Assembly (NCBI RefSeq): GCF_007680605.1
Contig: NZ_VEIO01000001.1
Location: 2,237,276-2,301,275, forward strand
Source: Paenibacillus xylanexedens
GTDB lineage: Bacteria; Bacillota; Bacilli; Paenibacillales; Paenibacillaceae
DNA: 64,000 nucleotides
Direction: 5' to 3'
Shown: positions 7,763-17,216 of the stretch, piece after piece
How positions within the stretch are numbered: the first letter of the stretch is position 1
Layout: the number at the start of each line of letters is the position of its first letter
Notes under the pieces: model-generated
What the model saw: only the letters and a program-made list of their open reading frames with translations
The model's database searches: none
What the model was told of the DNA's origin: nothing
Position numbers and translations under genes: made by a program

Positions 7763-7773
7763 CGAATTCCATA

Positions 7774-7806
7774 CGAAAAAAGAGACCGAATCATGGATTC
7801 GACCCC
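7774..7806 (-). terminator. Terminator of the GH53 gene
   Basis: CGAATC (7787-7792) and GATTCG (7796-7801) pair around a three-base loop, with weaker outer pairing, followed on the minus strand by a T6 run. It lies about 60 bases past the stop of the large secreted glycosidase. Confidence 0.7.
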
Positions 7807-7863
7807 TTTCTTCTCTACATGTCATTTGCGTCTCATTAAATCAAGTTACCGTTGTTTCAATTT

Positions 7864-10800
7864 CTAATACAGCTGTTCCATCAATCTCGCTACTGCAACG
7901 GCGCCTTGCGCACGATTAGCGGTTTGTTTGGGAGCAAATGTGCTATCAGGCAAGCCGTTTAGTAGACCGAGTTGTGACATGAATGCCACGGCGTCTTTGG
8001 CATACTCGGCAATATCTGCTTCATCTTTGAACTTCATCTGGCCGGTGTTTACAGTAGCAGAGTTGTTATTACGTTCTGCTGCTTCCATCGCTCGATGTAG
8101 CATAACAGCCATATCCTGCCGGGAAATGCGATCATTTGCACCGAATGTTCCGTCAGCTCTACCTTGAACAATGTTCATCTCAAGACCTGCGCGAACCGCA
8201 TCCGCATACCATTGATCTGACTTGACGTCTGTCGGTAGTAGTATAGCCGAAGAATCGGTGTGATTTGTTTTTCCAATCCCTTTAACGAGCATCTGTAAAA
8301 ATTGGGCACGGGTGAGTTCACCCTGCGGTTCAAAACGTGTGTCACTCATACCTGCAATGATGCCTTTGCTATAGAGATGTTGAACCTTTTGAGTTGCCCA
8401 GGTATGATGCTGTAAATCGGTTAACGGCACTTCAAGGTTGGTAATGACGTAACTGCCAGGCTTAGACGGCTTGAACGCCATCGTAGCTGTGGTCTGATCA
8501 TACTTCGTATACATCACAGGATGAAGTTCACCGTTAGTTGAGATGGAGTTGACAACCATCACCGTATGATCTGCTTTGACAGGTTGCACATCGGACAAAA
8601 GCACTTCAACCGTTTTGTCAGCCCATTGGATTGACTTATTATTGAGTAGCATCTGCACATCAACTACAGGATGATCGCCAATTTGGGCTTGCTGGTTAAC
8701 GTTCACTTGTGCTATGGAGCCTTCCGCAACGACAACGTCAAACGTACCTGTGTTCTCTGCAATCGTGAGCGGCAGGGACCGAAGCGGGACCCGAACTGTC
8801 GTTTTGCCTGCAACCACCTCGATGGACTGCACTTCCTCCGAACGAACCCATGAAGAGAGCTGACCTGCTGACACTTGGAACGTCACTGCTTTGGAACCGT
8901 CTGGTACATCGGCCACAAGCTTCAATGTACGTTTGCCTGTGTCCATTGATCTCAAAGCCTGAGTAAGCTCAGATGCACTTGGACGCACCGCATATGCACC
9001 ATCTCCTGTTACCGTTCCTTTTACAGTAATGGAACCGCTCGCTGTTTCGTTCCCGGGTGTTGGCTGAGGTGTAACTACCGGATTGTTCGTACTTGTTGAA
9101 GGTTCCGATGACCCGGACGGATTACTTGGCTGAGATGGCTGCCCTGTGCCCGGGTTTGTCTGACGTGCCAGTTGTGCCATGGCTTCCTTCAGAAGTTGAT
9201 CTGCACTGGTGAGCTCTTGTTCCGTAGCTTCCGCATCCAGAACAAGTTGCTGCGCTTGTCCCAGCACTTTGCTGAACACACTCCAGCTTGAAGCCGTGTA
9301 ATCGGTTTGTTTCAACGCTTCCGCAGCTGTAACGGTTGATTTTAATACGGTCCTGTCACCCGGAATTGTGCCATATGCCTCAAATTCCATGAATCCAACC
9401 CATGTCGGGCCAGCTGTAATGGTTACACGAATATAACGCCCCTCTGTTCCCTCGGGGAGAACATGACTTGGGGATGTAGATACGATAACATCACTGGTTG
9501 TATCCAATACCGTCTTGAAATGCTCATTATCATCGGAGACATCTATTCTGTATTTGATACCACCGCTCCACATCGACATTTCAAGTTTCCGGAGATTGGC
9601 CACCTGTCCCAAGTCCACCTTCCACCAAGTGTTGTCACCCGGACCAAGATCCGTTCCCCATGATGTATTTGGATTATCGTCAATTGCTCCTGACGGCGCA
9701 TTGTCTTTACCGCCACCATTTCCAGCACTGCTGTATGCAGTAGCGGTTTTACCTGTGGTCAAGGCTTCTAGTTTGACCAGATTTGTAAAAGCTTGTTTTA
9801 ATGTATCCCGTGCTGCATTTACCTGAGATTGCATAGCATCTGTTTGGTCTCTCACCTGAATAGCCGCCTGTAAAGCTTGCTGTAGAACCGACCAGCTGCG
9901 GTGTGTATATGAAGATTCATTTTCCAGTTGCATGAGCTGGATGAATTGGTGCAGTTCCGTTTTATCCACGTCAGACAAGCCCTTAATGGCTGATTCCAGG
10001 CGCTCTACCGCTTTATTGGCATCAGTCTGAGTAGCCCGTGAGTTAGCCACAACGGATTTTGCATGTTCCAGTGCTTTACTGAATACGCTCCACGTTGCAG
10101 CCGACCAGTTATTCTGTTGGATCTTCTCTGCTTCTGCAATTGCCACTTGGAGCGGTTCCAGTTCCGGTGTAATCACGCCGAGTTGTAACATCACATTTTC
10201 CAAATATGTTGTTGCAGCATCGGTTTCCTCTTGACTCACACCACCTGATGTATACGCTCGGGCGTACACCCCTTTAGCTTCAACAATTGCAGGAGCCAGA
10301 CTGCCCCAGCTTTCTGGTGTGAAATCACTTTCTACAAGCGAGTTAGCACGTGTCATTGCTGCTGCAAGTTGCTGTCGATCTGTCGGCATCTGTTCCAGTC
10401 CTCTTTTGTACACATCGAGAGACCATAACGCTCTTCCTTCATACGAATGCCCGCCATTCGCTGGGTACTCATCGTAATCAAACATGCCCTGGTTCTCCCA
10501 TGCATCGCCTTCGGATGCAATCCAGCCTACACCTGCCGGAATCCATGCCGGCTCCCAGTAGAAGAAACCTGCGCCACGATTATTCGGTACATTGGCGATC
10601 AAATCCATGATGCCTGCAATTGCATCGTATTGACCTTGCACTGTTGCCGGGAACGTGGCTCCACCTTGAATGAGCGCTTGATCCGAACCGATAATATTTC
10701 CATGCGCGTCCCCGTTTTTATAAGTAAACGGATAAGAAGTTTCAGCTATTATGACATCTTTCCCAAAGGCTGCTGAAACTTCGTTCATCGTTTTCTGCAC

Positions 10801-12285
10801 ATCGGCAAATGTACCGTGCCAGAACGGATAATAGGATAGCCCAATGATGTCATAATCGGAGTCGAGTCCTTGTTTTTTCAACTCAGTAAAATACCATTTG
10901 AATGTCTCTGCCTTGCCACCTTCAGCCAGATGAATCATGATCTTCGTCCGATCAGAAGCATTAACGTTTCCTTCAACCGCGCGAACCCCATTAATTCCCT
11001 GCTTTAGCAAAGCTGCATTTTCCTCAAAATTCACGTCGCTGCTTAATCCATTGAGAAGACCACTGTTGATCTCGTTACCAATCTGCACCATATCCGGCAT
11101 GGCTCCTGCCTTCTTCAGATCTCCAACGACTTCAACCGTATAACCATACACTGCTTGCTTAAGCTCATTGAAACTTAACTTTTCCCACGCTTTCGGTCTG
11201 AGCTGTTGACCCGGGTGTGCCCACTCATCGGAGTAATGGAAATCCAGCAGCACCTTTAACCCTTTTTGCTTCGCGCGTACGGCCATGGTAATGACGTCAT
11301 CCTTATCGTTATAACCGCCTGATTTTTGTGGGTCATTCCACAAACGCAGACGTACATAATTGACACCTCGATCCTTGAGGATATCAAGCAAGTCCCGCTC
11401 GGTGCCGTTGCTATCCAGGTATTTTCCACCTTTATCCTCGATAGCCGTGAGTGTGGAAATATCGACGCCCCTCACATAATCGGAACGATAACCTTGTACA
11501 ACAACCGTTGCTTCAGGCTTTTTCTCAGTACCATATACCGCACCAGTTACAGAGAATGAACCTGATTTTTCATATTGCGTTGGATCAATGCTCTCCCATG
11601 TGACAGGAACGAGACCCGACTTATTATTCGTAAAATTGGCTTTGACTTCCGCCGGCAGAACCGGCGCACTCCGTGCAAATGTACTAACATGAACGGAATC
11701 AAAACTGATAATATTGGCTGGTTCCATCCCTTCGGATTCTCCCCACACTTTAAACTCCAGTATTTGTGGCCACGCTCCACCTTCCTTATAAAAGGATATG
11801 TTGAGCTTAATGTATCGTACATTATTTTGTTGAAATGTAAGATCAGCAATCTGTTTCGCATCTGCGTTATCACTTTGATCCGTAACGGTAGACCAATGCT
11901 GCTGGTCAGCAGACGTTTCAACCGTATACTTCACTACCGTATTGTCCCTCCATGTTATTTCCGCTCCGGAAAGATTGTACGTTTCACCCAGATCAATGAT
12001 GACCCACTCCGGTTTTTCAGAAGTCACTCCCGTTTCTGTACTCCAATAGGTGCTTGCATCACCATCTACCAGATGCGTTTTATCGCCTCCCCATCGTTTT
12101 TCATCCGAGCTCACCGATACCGTTTTGTTCAGCGCGACATTGTTTTTTGCCGCTTCTGCGGGCCTGGCGATCAGACCCAGATCACAGAATAACAACAACA
12201 AAACAAGACAGCCGCTTATGTACCTTTTGTTCACCCTTGATCTCCCCTTCTTGTGTTTGTTTGTGCTTGGATCAATGAATGTCAT
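7864..12285 (-). CDS. S-layer-anchored GH53 endo-beta-1,4-galactanase, multidomain
   Basis: A 1473-residue secreted enzyme predicted to cut beta-1,4-galactan side chains of pectin. The order is: signal peptide (hydrophobic core about 22-40), F5/8-type C carbohydrate-binding domain (about 45-182), Ig-like region, GH53 catalytic domain (about 268-630), several FIVAR-like helical repeats (SAATWSVFSKAL, TASSWSVFSKVL), a second F5/8-C domain (about 845-985), a Ser/Pro/Thr linker, and three SLH domains (about 1290-1473). The acid/base is Glu405 in QIGNEINSG and the nucleophile Glu515 in IIAETSYPF. A GTG at 12234 with AAGGGGAG upstream gives a shorter signal peptide and may be the true start. A half-consensus cre site upstream suggests carbon catabolite control. 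Confidence 0.92.
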   Translation of the reverse strand: MTFIDPSTNKHKKGRSRVNKRYISGCLVLLLLFCDLGLIARPAEAAKNNVALNKTVSVSSDEKRWGGDKTHLVDGDASTYWSTETGVTSEKPEWVIIDLGETYNLSGAEITWRDNTVVKYTVETSADQQHWSTVTDQSDNADAKQIADLTFQQNNVRYIKLNISFYKEGGAWPQILEFKVWGESEGMEPANIISFDSVHVSTFARSAPVLPAEVKANFTNNKSGLVPVTWESIDPTQYEKSGSFSVTGAVYGTEKKPEATVVVQGYRSDYVRGVDISTLTAIEDKGGKYLDSNGTERDLLDILKDRGVNYVRLRLWNDPQKSGGYNDKDDVITMAVRAKQKGLKVLLDFHYSDEWAHPGQQLRPKAWEKLSFNELKQAVYGYTVEVVGDLKKAGAMPDMVQIGNEINSGLLNGLSSDVNFEENAALLKQGINGVRAVEGNVNASDRTKIMIHLAEGGKAETFKWYFTELKKQGLDSDYDIIGLSYYPFWHGTFADVQKTMNEVSAAFGKDVIIAETSYPFTYKNGDAHGNIIGSDQALIQGGATFPATVQGQYDAIAGIMDLIANVPNNRGAGFFYWEPAWIPAGVGWIASEGDAWENQGMFDYDEYPANGGHSYEGRALWSLDVYKRGLEQMPTDRQQLAAAMTRANSLVESDFTPESWGSLAPAIVEAKGVYARAYTSGGVSQEETDAATTYLENVMLQLGVITPELEPLQVAIAEAEKIQQNNWSAATWSVFSKALEHAKSVVANSRATQTDANKAVERLESAIKGLSDVDKTELHQFIQLMQLENESSYTHRSWSVLQQALQAAIQVRDQTDAMQSQVNAARDTLKQAFTNLVKLEALTTGKTATAYSSAGNGGGKDNAPSGAIDDNPNTSWGTDLGPGDNTWWKVDLGQVANLRKLEMSMWSGGIKYRIDVSDDNEHFKTVLDTTSDVIVSTSPSHVLPEGTEGRYIRVTITAGPTWVGFMEFEAYGTIPGDRTVLKSTVTAAEALKQTDYTASSWSVFSKVLGQAQQLVLDAEATEQELTSADQLLKEAMAQLARQTNPGTGQPSQPSNPSGSSEPSTSTNNPVVTPQPTPGNETASGSITVKGTVTGDGAYAVRPSASELTQALRSMDTGKRTLKLVADVPDGSKAVTFQVSAGQLSSWVRSEEVQSIEVVAGKTTVRVPLRSLPLTIAENTGTFDVVVAEGSIAQVNVNQQAQIGDHPVVDVQMLLNNKSIQWADKTVEVLLSDVQPVKADHTVMVVNSISTNGELHPVMYTKYDQTTATMAFKPSKPGSYVITNLEVPLTDLQHHTWATQKVQHLYSKGIIAGMSDTRFEPQGELTRAQFLQMLVKGIGKTNHTDSSAILLPTDVKSDQWYADAVRAGLEMNIVQGRADGTFGANDRISRQDMAVMLHRAMEAAERNNNSATVNTGQMKFKDEADIAEYAKDAVAFMSQLGLLNGLPDSTFAPKQTANRAQGAVAVARLMEQLY

Positions 12286-12298
12286 GAATCATCCCCAT

Positions 12299-12312
12299 TG
12301 TAAGCGCTTCAT
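12299..12312 (-). promoter_or_regulatory. cre-like site upstream of the galactanase gene
   Basis: The minus-strand sequence ATGAAGCGCTTACA contains the palindromic core AAGCGCTT and a perfect right half of the CcpA consensus TGWNANCGNTNWCA. The left half is off by one base. It lies only 14 bases before the ATG, where CcpA would act as a roadblock. Confidence 0.4.
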
Positions 12313-12466
12313 GATCCTTAGCAACACGGCATTATGCAAAGGAAACAGCAGTTATTTTAACAATGTCGACTTTTCTAAACATAATCCAGCCTAGCGTAAT
12401 CCTTATTTTCCAGCCTCAGGGAGATGAACGGTCGCATTCTTTTTTCCGGCAAAAGCATATCAAAAG

Positions 12467-12509
12467 CAAAAAATCTGTTGCCCGCCCGGAGGCGGAACAC
12501 AACAGATTT
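12467..12509 (-). terminator. Terminator of the YceI-like gene
   Basis: Ten-base arms AAATCTGTTG (12471-12480) and CAACAGATTT (12500-12509) enclose a second GC-rich stem (CCGCC/GGCGG). On the minus strand a T6 run follows. Confidence 0.85.
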
Positions 12510-12573
12510 AGTGGGCTTACTATATTGAAATCGTTTATTAGTATAGTTCAATAGAAAATTTCAGATCCTTCTA

Positions 12574-13293
12574 TTATTTCGCCAGCTTCAATTCAAGACG
12601 TACCTGGATATCATTTTCAGTGGAAAGCACAACCGAGTGTGGATTTTTCATGCCAAAATCTTCGAATGTAACCATCGTTGTGCCGGACAGCAGCACTTCA
12701 TTATTTTGATAAGCCGCTTTGGCATCAAACGTAACCTCTTTATCTATACCTTTTACGTTCAGCATACCTTTCATCTTCAAATCAACTGTCTGTCCTTCCG
12801 TCCATTCAGAAGGCATTCCTTCGAATGAAGTGGCTTTAAATGTAGCTTGTGGATATTGGGCAATATCAAAGAAATCGGCTTCTTTAACATGTCCATCCCG
12901 TTGACCGTTACCAGAATCAATACCGCTCAATTCAATTTTACCTTCCGCTTGTGATTGAGCCGGGTCATTCACATTAATCGTCCATTTTCCGCTAACCTGC
13001 TCGTCCACAAAATTCACGGTTTCCTGCGAAGTGGTTACTGAGAAGTATACTTTCGATCCCTGGCTGATATTCCAGTCCCCGTTCAACTGGTCTGCTCCAA
13101 CCTTTTTATTTTCCACTGCTGTGCCCGTGCCGCTATCTGTAGCTGTACCAGATGCAGCCGCGTTTACCGGAAGTACCTGTTCAATCTCAACATTGTTTCC
13201 TAAGTAACTATTTGCAAAGTAATAACCGCCCCCACCAATGATGGCTACTGCTGCTACTCCTGTAATAATCCACGTTTTAGCCTTTTTACTCAT
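12574..13293 (-). CDS. YceI-like lipocalin-fold protein with N-terminal membrane anchor
   Basis: A 239-residue protein with an N-terminal hydrophobic helix (about residues 8-30), a short Thr/Gly linker and a YceI domain. Visible YceI features are LNGDWNISQGSKVYFSV, GKWTINVNDPAQSQAEGKIE, YPQATFKATSFEG and the C-terminal DFGMKNP stretch. YceI proteins are extended beta-barrels binding isoprenoid or other amphiphilic molecules; the ligand here is unknown. I chose ATG 13293, with CTGGAGG upstream, over an in-frame ATG 21 codons earlier that lacks a site. It is divergent from a two-component system that may regulate it. Confidence 0.88.
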   Translation of the reverse strand: MSKKAKTWIITGVAAVAIIGGGGYYFANSYLGNNVEIEQVLPVNAAASGTATDSGTGTAVENKKVGADQLNGDWNISQGSKVYFSVTTSQETVNFVDEQVSGKWTINVNDPAQSQAEGKIELSGIDSGNGQRDGHVKEADFFDIAQYPQATFKATSFEGMPSEWTEGQTVDLKMKGMLNVKGIDKEVTFDAKAAYQNNEVLLSGTTMVTFEDFGMKNPHSVVLSTENDIQVRLELKLAK

Positions 13294-13485
13294 CTTTATT
13301 ATTCCTCCAGTACAGTATGGTTTCGTTACCTCTTGATATGGATAGTAACAGCCCAATGTGTCAGGAAGAAGTCAAGATGAAATTCTTTTTCATTTTTTTT
13401 CAAAAAGTGAAAACAGGATTGGCTTTATGACCCGCCTCATGTAAAATCAGTACACAAGCTTGTCTGTGAAAGGAGAACACCCTGT

Positions 13486-14172
13486 TTGAAATCTGTACTC
13501 ATCGTAGAGGATGAGCAAGCAATCGCACGCGTTCTAGCTGCTTATCTGAGAAAAGCTGAATTTGAAGTTCATCATGCAGCGGATGGCAAGACCGCTTTAA
13601 CCCTGTTTGATTCCGAAAATCCTTCTATCGTTTTACTAGACGTTATGCTGCCAGGAATGGATGGATGGGACCTGTTACGAATTATTCGGGAAAAGAGTGC
13701 TTGTCCCGTCATTATGTTAACTGCACTGGACGATATTACAGATCGGCTTAACGGTCTGAATGCCGGTGCTGACGATTATATGAGCAAACCGTTTGTACCT
13801 GAAGAAGTGGTTGCACGCGTGAATGCAGTACTGCGACGGAACCCCCACTGGACTTCCGGAGGGCAGGACAAGCGTTCTTTTGGCAATCTGGTCATTGACC
13901 TTGCGGCTAAGCAAGTGCTACTGAACGGTGCGGAGGTCGCGCTTACACCACGTGACCTGTCTCTTCTTATTTTTCTGTCCGAGTATCCCAACCGCACATT
14001 CACTAGAGATCATCTAATTGAACAAGTCTGGGGACTCGATTATGAAGGCAGTGATCGTGCTGTAGATCTATCGATCAAACGACTGCGTCAAGCACTCTCT
14101 CACTGGACAACAGACACAGGAGAAATCCGGACGTTGCGAGGAATGGGGTATCAATTTTGGATCGCCAATTAA
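13486..14172 (+). CDS. OmpR-family response regulator
   Basis: A 228-residue regulator with a receiver domain (phosphoacceptor Asp52 in LLDVMLPGMDG, acidic pair near residues 8-9, conserved Lys in YMSKPF) and a winged-helix DNA-binding domain (about 130-228; TFTRDHLIEQVWG, VDLSIKRLRQAL, TLRGMGYQF). The start is a TTG at 13486 after AGGAGAA. Its last 16 bases overlap the histidine kinase gene, so the two form a coupled pair. The divergent YceI-like gene is a candidate target. Confidence 0.95.
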   Translation: MKSVLIVEDEQAIARVLAAYLRKAEFEVHHAADGKTALTLFDSENPSIVLLDVMLPGMDGWDLLRIIREKSACPVIMLTALDDITDRLNGLNAGADDYMSKPFVPEEVVARVNAVLRRNPHWTSGGQDKRSFGNLVIDLAAKQVLLNGAEVALTPRDLSLLIFLSEYPNRTFTRDHLIEQVWGLDYEGSDRAVDLSIKRLRQALSHWTTDTGEIRTLRGMGYQFWIAN

Positions 14173-15635
14173 CATCCACCAAACCGAAACGAACGACATC
14201 TATTTTGTCACATTGGACACTACGTTACTTTCTGATTTTATGTATCGGCTTCTCCGTAATTGCCGCGGGTGCGCTGTACTGGATACGAACAACATCGATT
14301 GAGAAAAGTTTGAAAACGGCTGAGCTACTCGGTTGGGAGATTGCTGATCGAGTAACCGTGAAGGGCAGTCAGCTTTGGGTTCCACCTGACCTGAATACAA
14401 TCGTAAGCAGCCGGGAGAAGCTGTTTAATACCGATCATTATTTCTGTGTCATGGTACTGGACAATAATAACAAGCTGATTTTCTCCCAGCCTAAAATGAA
14501 GCAGGAAGATGTCCATTATCGGCTCTCTGACGACTATCTTAAACCACGCAACAATAAATACGCTGGAGTAACGGTCGATATTACAGACGGGAATCAGACT
14601 CTAGGTAAAGTTTGGGTCATGCAGTCCAAGCAATCCATCACGTTCAGTCCTGAAACGATCTGGCTCGTCGCATTGATTTTTGGAGGCCTTATTCTCTGTG
14701 GCTGGTTCACGATCTATCTTCTGTCGAGCAAACTATCGAGACCAATTCGACAGGTGGCTTATGCGGCAGAGCAAATCCGAGCCGGGAATTATGATGTAAA
14801 CCTTGATATTAAAACACGTGAACGGGAAATGAACGAGCTTGTAGGTTCTTTTGGGGATATGGCAACCCGTCTGCGTCAACTCGAAGAATGGCGTGCACTT
14901 TCTCTTGCAGGCGTGAGTCATGAGCTCAAAACGCCTGTCACCTCGATCAAAGGATTGGTGATGGCTGTTCGCGACGATGTCGTCAGTCCCCAGGAAGGCA
15001 AAGAATTTCTGGATATTGCTCTGAAAGAATCAGAGCGCATGGAACGAATGATTGCGGATCTGCTGGATTATAATGCCATGACCGCTGGAAGTGTTGCTGT
15101 TCGGAAGGAACGCACCGACCTGAAGTTGCTTGTAGGCGAGATCATTTACCAATGGAAAATTGCCTATGAAGAACATATGCCAGAAGTTCAGCTTCATGCG
15201 CCGTCAGACGCACTATACGTGATGGGTGATGCCCTCCGGATCCAGCAGATTATTGTAAATTTGCTTAACAATGGACTGCATGCCACAATACCTGGCCAAC
15301 AAGCCCTCTTCCATATACATTTACGCGTAGAGGAAGATATGTTACATGTCGATGTGCAGGACAACGGCACGGGAATTACCATAGAGGATCAGCGTAACAT
15401 ATTCGAACGATTCTATCGGGGAGAGTTGAAAAAACGCCGTAATCGTGGCTTGGGTCTCGGTTTAACATACAGCCGTCTTCTTGCACAGGAGCAAGGTGGT
15501 ACGTTAGTCCTCGTTTCCAGCAGTCCAGATGGAAGTACGTTTAGATTAAGCTTGCCACGCTGGGTTGCTCAGCAGGAAGCGTCTATGCCAGAGAAAACCT
15601 ATCGTTCACCTGTCAAAGCGAAATCAGCATTGTAA
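14157..15635 (+). CDS. Two-component sensor histidine kinase
   Basis: A 492-residue membrane kinase. It has two membrane segments (about residues 24-44 and 165-190) around an extracellular domain of about 120 residues, then a HAMP region. The dimerisation/phosphotransfer domain has His255 in AGVSHELKTP, and the ATPase domain has the N-box VNLLNNGLHA, DNGTGI and GLGLGLTYSR. The start is a TTG inside the end of the response regulator gene, with GAGGAATGGGG upstream. The signal is unknown. A terminator follows directly. Confidence 0.93.
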   Translation: MDRQLTSTKPKRTTSILSHWTLRYFLILCIGFSVIAAGALYWIRTTSIEKSLKTAELLGWEIADRVTVKGSQLWVPPDLNTIVSSREKLFNTDHYFCVMVLDNNNKLIFSQPKMKQEDVHYRLSDDYLKPRNNKYAGVTVDITDGNQTLGKVWVMQSKQSITFSPETIWLVALIFGGLILCGWFTIYLLSSKLSRPIRQVAYAAEQIRAGNYDVNLDIKTREREMNELVGSFGDMATRLRQLEEWRALSLAGVSHELKTPVTSIKGLVMAVRDDVVSPQEGKEFLDIALKESERMERMIADLLDYNAMTAGSVAVRKERTDLKLLVGEIIYQWKIAYEEHMPEVQLHAPSDALYVMGDALRIQQIIVNLLNNGLHATIPGQQALFHIHLRVEEDMLHVDVQDNGTGITIEDQRNIFERFYRGELKKRRNRGLGLGLTYSRLLAQEQGGTLVLVSSSPDGSTFRLSLPRWVAQQEASMPEKTYRSPVKAKSAL

Positions 15636-15642
15636 TAAAAAG

Positions 15643-15678
15643 GCCCGGTATTCCTTACAAGAAGGAAGCCGGGCTTTC
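15643..15678 (+). terminator. Terminator of the two-component operon
   Basis: GCCCGG plus TTCCTT pairs with AAGGAA plus CCGGGC around a short loop, followed by TTTCGTT. It begins eight bases after the kinase stop codon. Confidence 0.85.
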
Positions 15679-15706
15679 GTTATTCGCCCAGGTACTGACC
15701 TCACCT

Positions 15707-16519
15707 CTATCCTTGAAACACTCGGGGCCTGTATTCCTCGTACGCATCAGAGATCAACTGTCTGTGCAGAGCACTGCTTCCAATAATAGCTTTACGCTTT
15801 GCTTTCAACACAATCTGCTCCACATCCGCATAGCTGCATCCAGCCAGCCGTTCACAGATATACTCCTCCAGCCTGTGCTCCTGTTCAAACGTTCCAACCA
15901 GTTTGCTAATGTACAGTCTGCGGCTATCTTCATCTGGCATCGCGTACGTCATCTTGGTATCAAATCGGCGCCAGATCGCATGATCAAGCTGTGTCTCCAG
16001 ATTCGTGGCAGCCACCAGGATACTGTCTCCTTCGAATTCATCCAAACATTGCAAAAGTGTATTCACCACCCTTGCCATTTCTTTTACCTCGTCGTTACTT
16101 TCCCGTGTCCGGCCAATCGCATCAAATTCATCAAGAAACAATACGCAAGGATTAAGGCGAGCATATTCAAACAACTTGCGTACATTACTTCCCGTTTCTC
16201 CCAAGTAGCTGTGAATAAGGGCATCCAGCCTGACCAGTACAAGAGGCAATTCCAATCTCTGAGCCAGATAAGACGCGGTTAACGTTTTCCCTGTGCCGGG
16301 AGGGCCAAACATGACCATTTTATTAGGGATGGAAACATCATGTTCCCTGAACTTTTCCTTCATGCCCAGAATCGTGATGAACTCTTCGACAATGCGTTCA
16401 TTTTCCGCCGAAAAGACAATATGTTGTGCTTTTCGTTTGCATTCCTTCGGCGTGTAGAATGCCGCCATATCGATTCCTTTTGCACGCGGGATTCGGTTTG
16501 CGTGATTCATTTTACTCAT
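15707..16519 (-). CDS. Stand-alone AAA+ ATPase
   Basis: A 270-residue protein with one AAA+ module. Walker A is GPPGTGKT at 72-79 and Walker B LFLDE at 127-131. Sensor 1 is VAATNLE, an arginine-rich segment follows (HAIWRRFDTKM), and there is a C-terminal helical lid. It resembles FtsH/CDC48-type ATPases in the ATPase core but has no protease or substrate domain, so it probably acts with an unlinked partner or as a remodelling ATPase. It stands alone between the two-component system and a DUF1540 gene. The start ATG at 16519 has AAGGAGC upstream. Confidence 0.85.
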   Translation of the reverse strand: MSKMNHANRIPRAKGIDMAAFYTPKECKRKAQHIVFSAENERIVEEFITILGMKEKFREHDVSIPNKMVMFGPPGTGKTLTASYLAQRLELPLVLVRLDALIHSYLGETGSNVRKLFEYARLNPCVLFLDEFDAIGRTRESNDEVKEMARVVNTLLQCLDEFEGDSILVAATNLETQLDHAIWRRFDTKMTYAMPDEDSRRLYISKLVGTFEQEHRLEEYICERLAGCSYADVEQIVLKAKRKAIIGSSALHRQLISDAYEEYRPRVFQG

Positions 16520-16750
16520 GTGTATGTGTGCTCCTTCAAGAAAGATATATATCTGTAACCGTGTTTTTCATACCGGATTCTCAGCTATCAATTATTTTAA
16601 TCGTAATTTTTACTATTAAATAATAACATACAGAACCCTCTTTGCAAAGATCAAACTCCTGATCAGCATCAGTATGTCTCCTTAGCCGCGAATTAGTTGC
16701 ATGAGAAAGCAAAATTTGCTATTCTGAGAGTGCATCGTTGTGTATAACAC

Positions 16751-16818
16751 AAAAAAGCCCTCCAAATTCATGAGAGCGTGAAAATTGTTCCAGATTCTCA
16801 AGCGGCAACTTGCGAATC
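16751..16818 (-). ncRNA. Candidate small RNA or attenuated leader
   Basis: Within the 351-base gap 16520-16870, the minus strand shows an extended -10 (TGG then TATAAA, 16830-16825). Next come a hairpin with arms GATTCgCAAG and CTTGaGAATC, then a GCTCTC/GAGGGC stem ending in six T residues (16756-16751). The predicted transcript is about 68 bases. It could be a small RNA antisense to the leader of the DUF1540 gene, or an attenuator in the long leader of the AAA+ gene. No clear -35 is seen. Confidence 0.35.
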
Positions 16819-16870
16819 CGGATCTTTATACCAACGAATGTAAATCCAACTAAAAGTGAGGTTAACAATC

Positions 16871-17023
16871 ATGGCAAAAGACGTATTGTGTGAAGTAAAC
16901 TCCTGTCGTCACTGGGCTCAAGAAAACAAATGTAATGCTTCTTCCATCTACATCGTGAGCCACGCTTCCAAAGAAGCAAGCGAGTCTGCTGAAACAGACT
17001 GCAAAACGTTTGAAGTTAAATAA
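16871..17023 (+). CDS. Small DUF1540 protein
   Basis: A 50-residue protein beginning MAKDVLCEVNSCRHW. The spacing of its four cysteines (CEVNSC, then NKC, then DCKTF near the end) with the conserved HW pair matches the DUF1540 family, thought to bind a metal. The ATG at 16871 is preceded by GTGAGG. The family is common in spore-formers, and some members are made during sporulation; the function is unknown. A strong terminator follows, so it is a single-gene unit. Confidence 0.85.
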   Translation: MAKDVLCEVNSCRHWAQENKCNASSIYIVSHASKEASESAETDCKTFEVK

Positions 17024-17041
17024 AAGAATCTGTTTCATTCG

Positions 17042-17068
17042 AAGGAGCCCACTCGGGTTCCTTTTTCT
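17042..17068 (+). terminator. Terminator of the DUF1540 gene
   Basis: AAGGAGCCC and GGGTTCCTT form a nine-pair stem (one G-T wobble) with an ACTC loop, then a T run, 18 bases after the stop. Confidence 0.85.
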
Positions 17069-17087
17069 TTATTTATTGTAGCAAGAA

Positions 17088-17102
17088 TGATAATTATTAT
17101 CA
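17088..17102 (+). promoter_or_regulatory. Fur box upstream of the HpaB-like gene
   Basis: TGATAATTATTATCA is an exact 7-1-7 Fur box (TGATAAT-N-ATTATCA) ending 114 bases before the start of the monooxygenase gene. The promoter itself is not clear; TTGTAG at 17076 with TATCAA at 17098 would overlap the box. Confidence 0.85.
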
Positions 17103-17216
17103 AGCCCTCGATGCAAATTTTTCACCCGATGGTCCGTAGCACATCAGACAACAACTTTACGTAGTATAGCATAGAAATAAATGTGCTCATGAACCATGAC
17201 CAAGAGGTGAAGAACT

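Noticed and set aside
9463..12278. Plus-strand open frames inside the galactanase gene
   Set aside because: They are shadows of the minus-strand coding sequence with no domain or ribosome site support.
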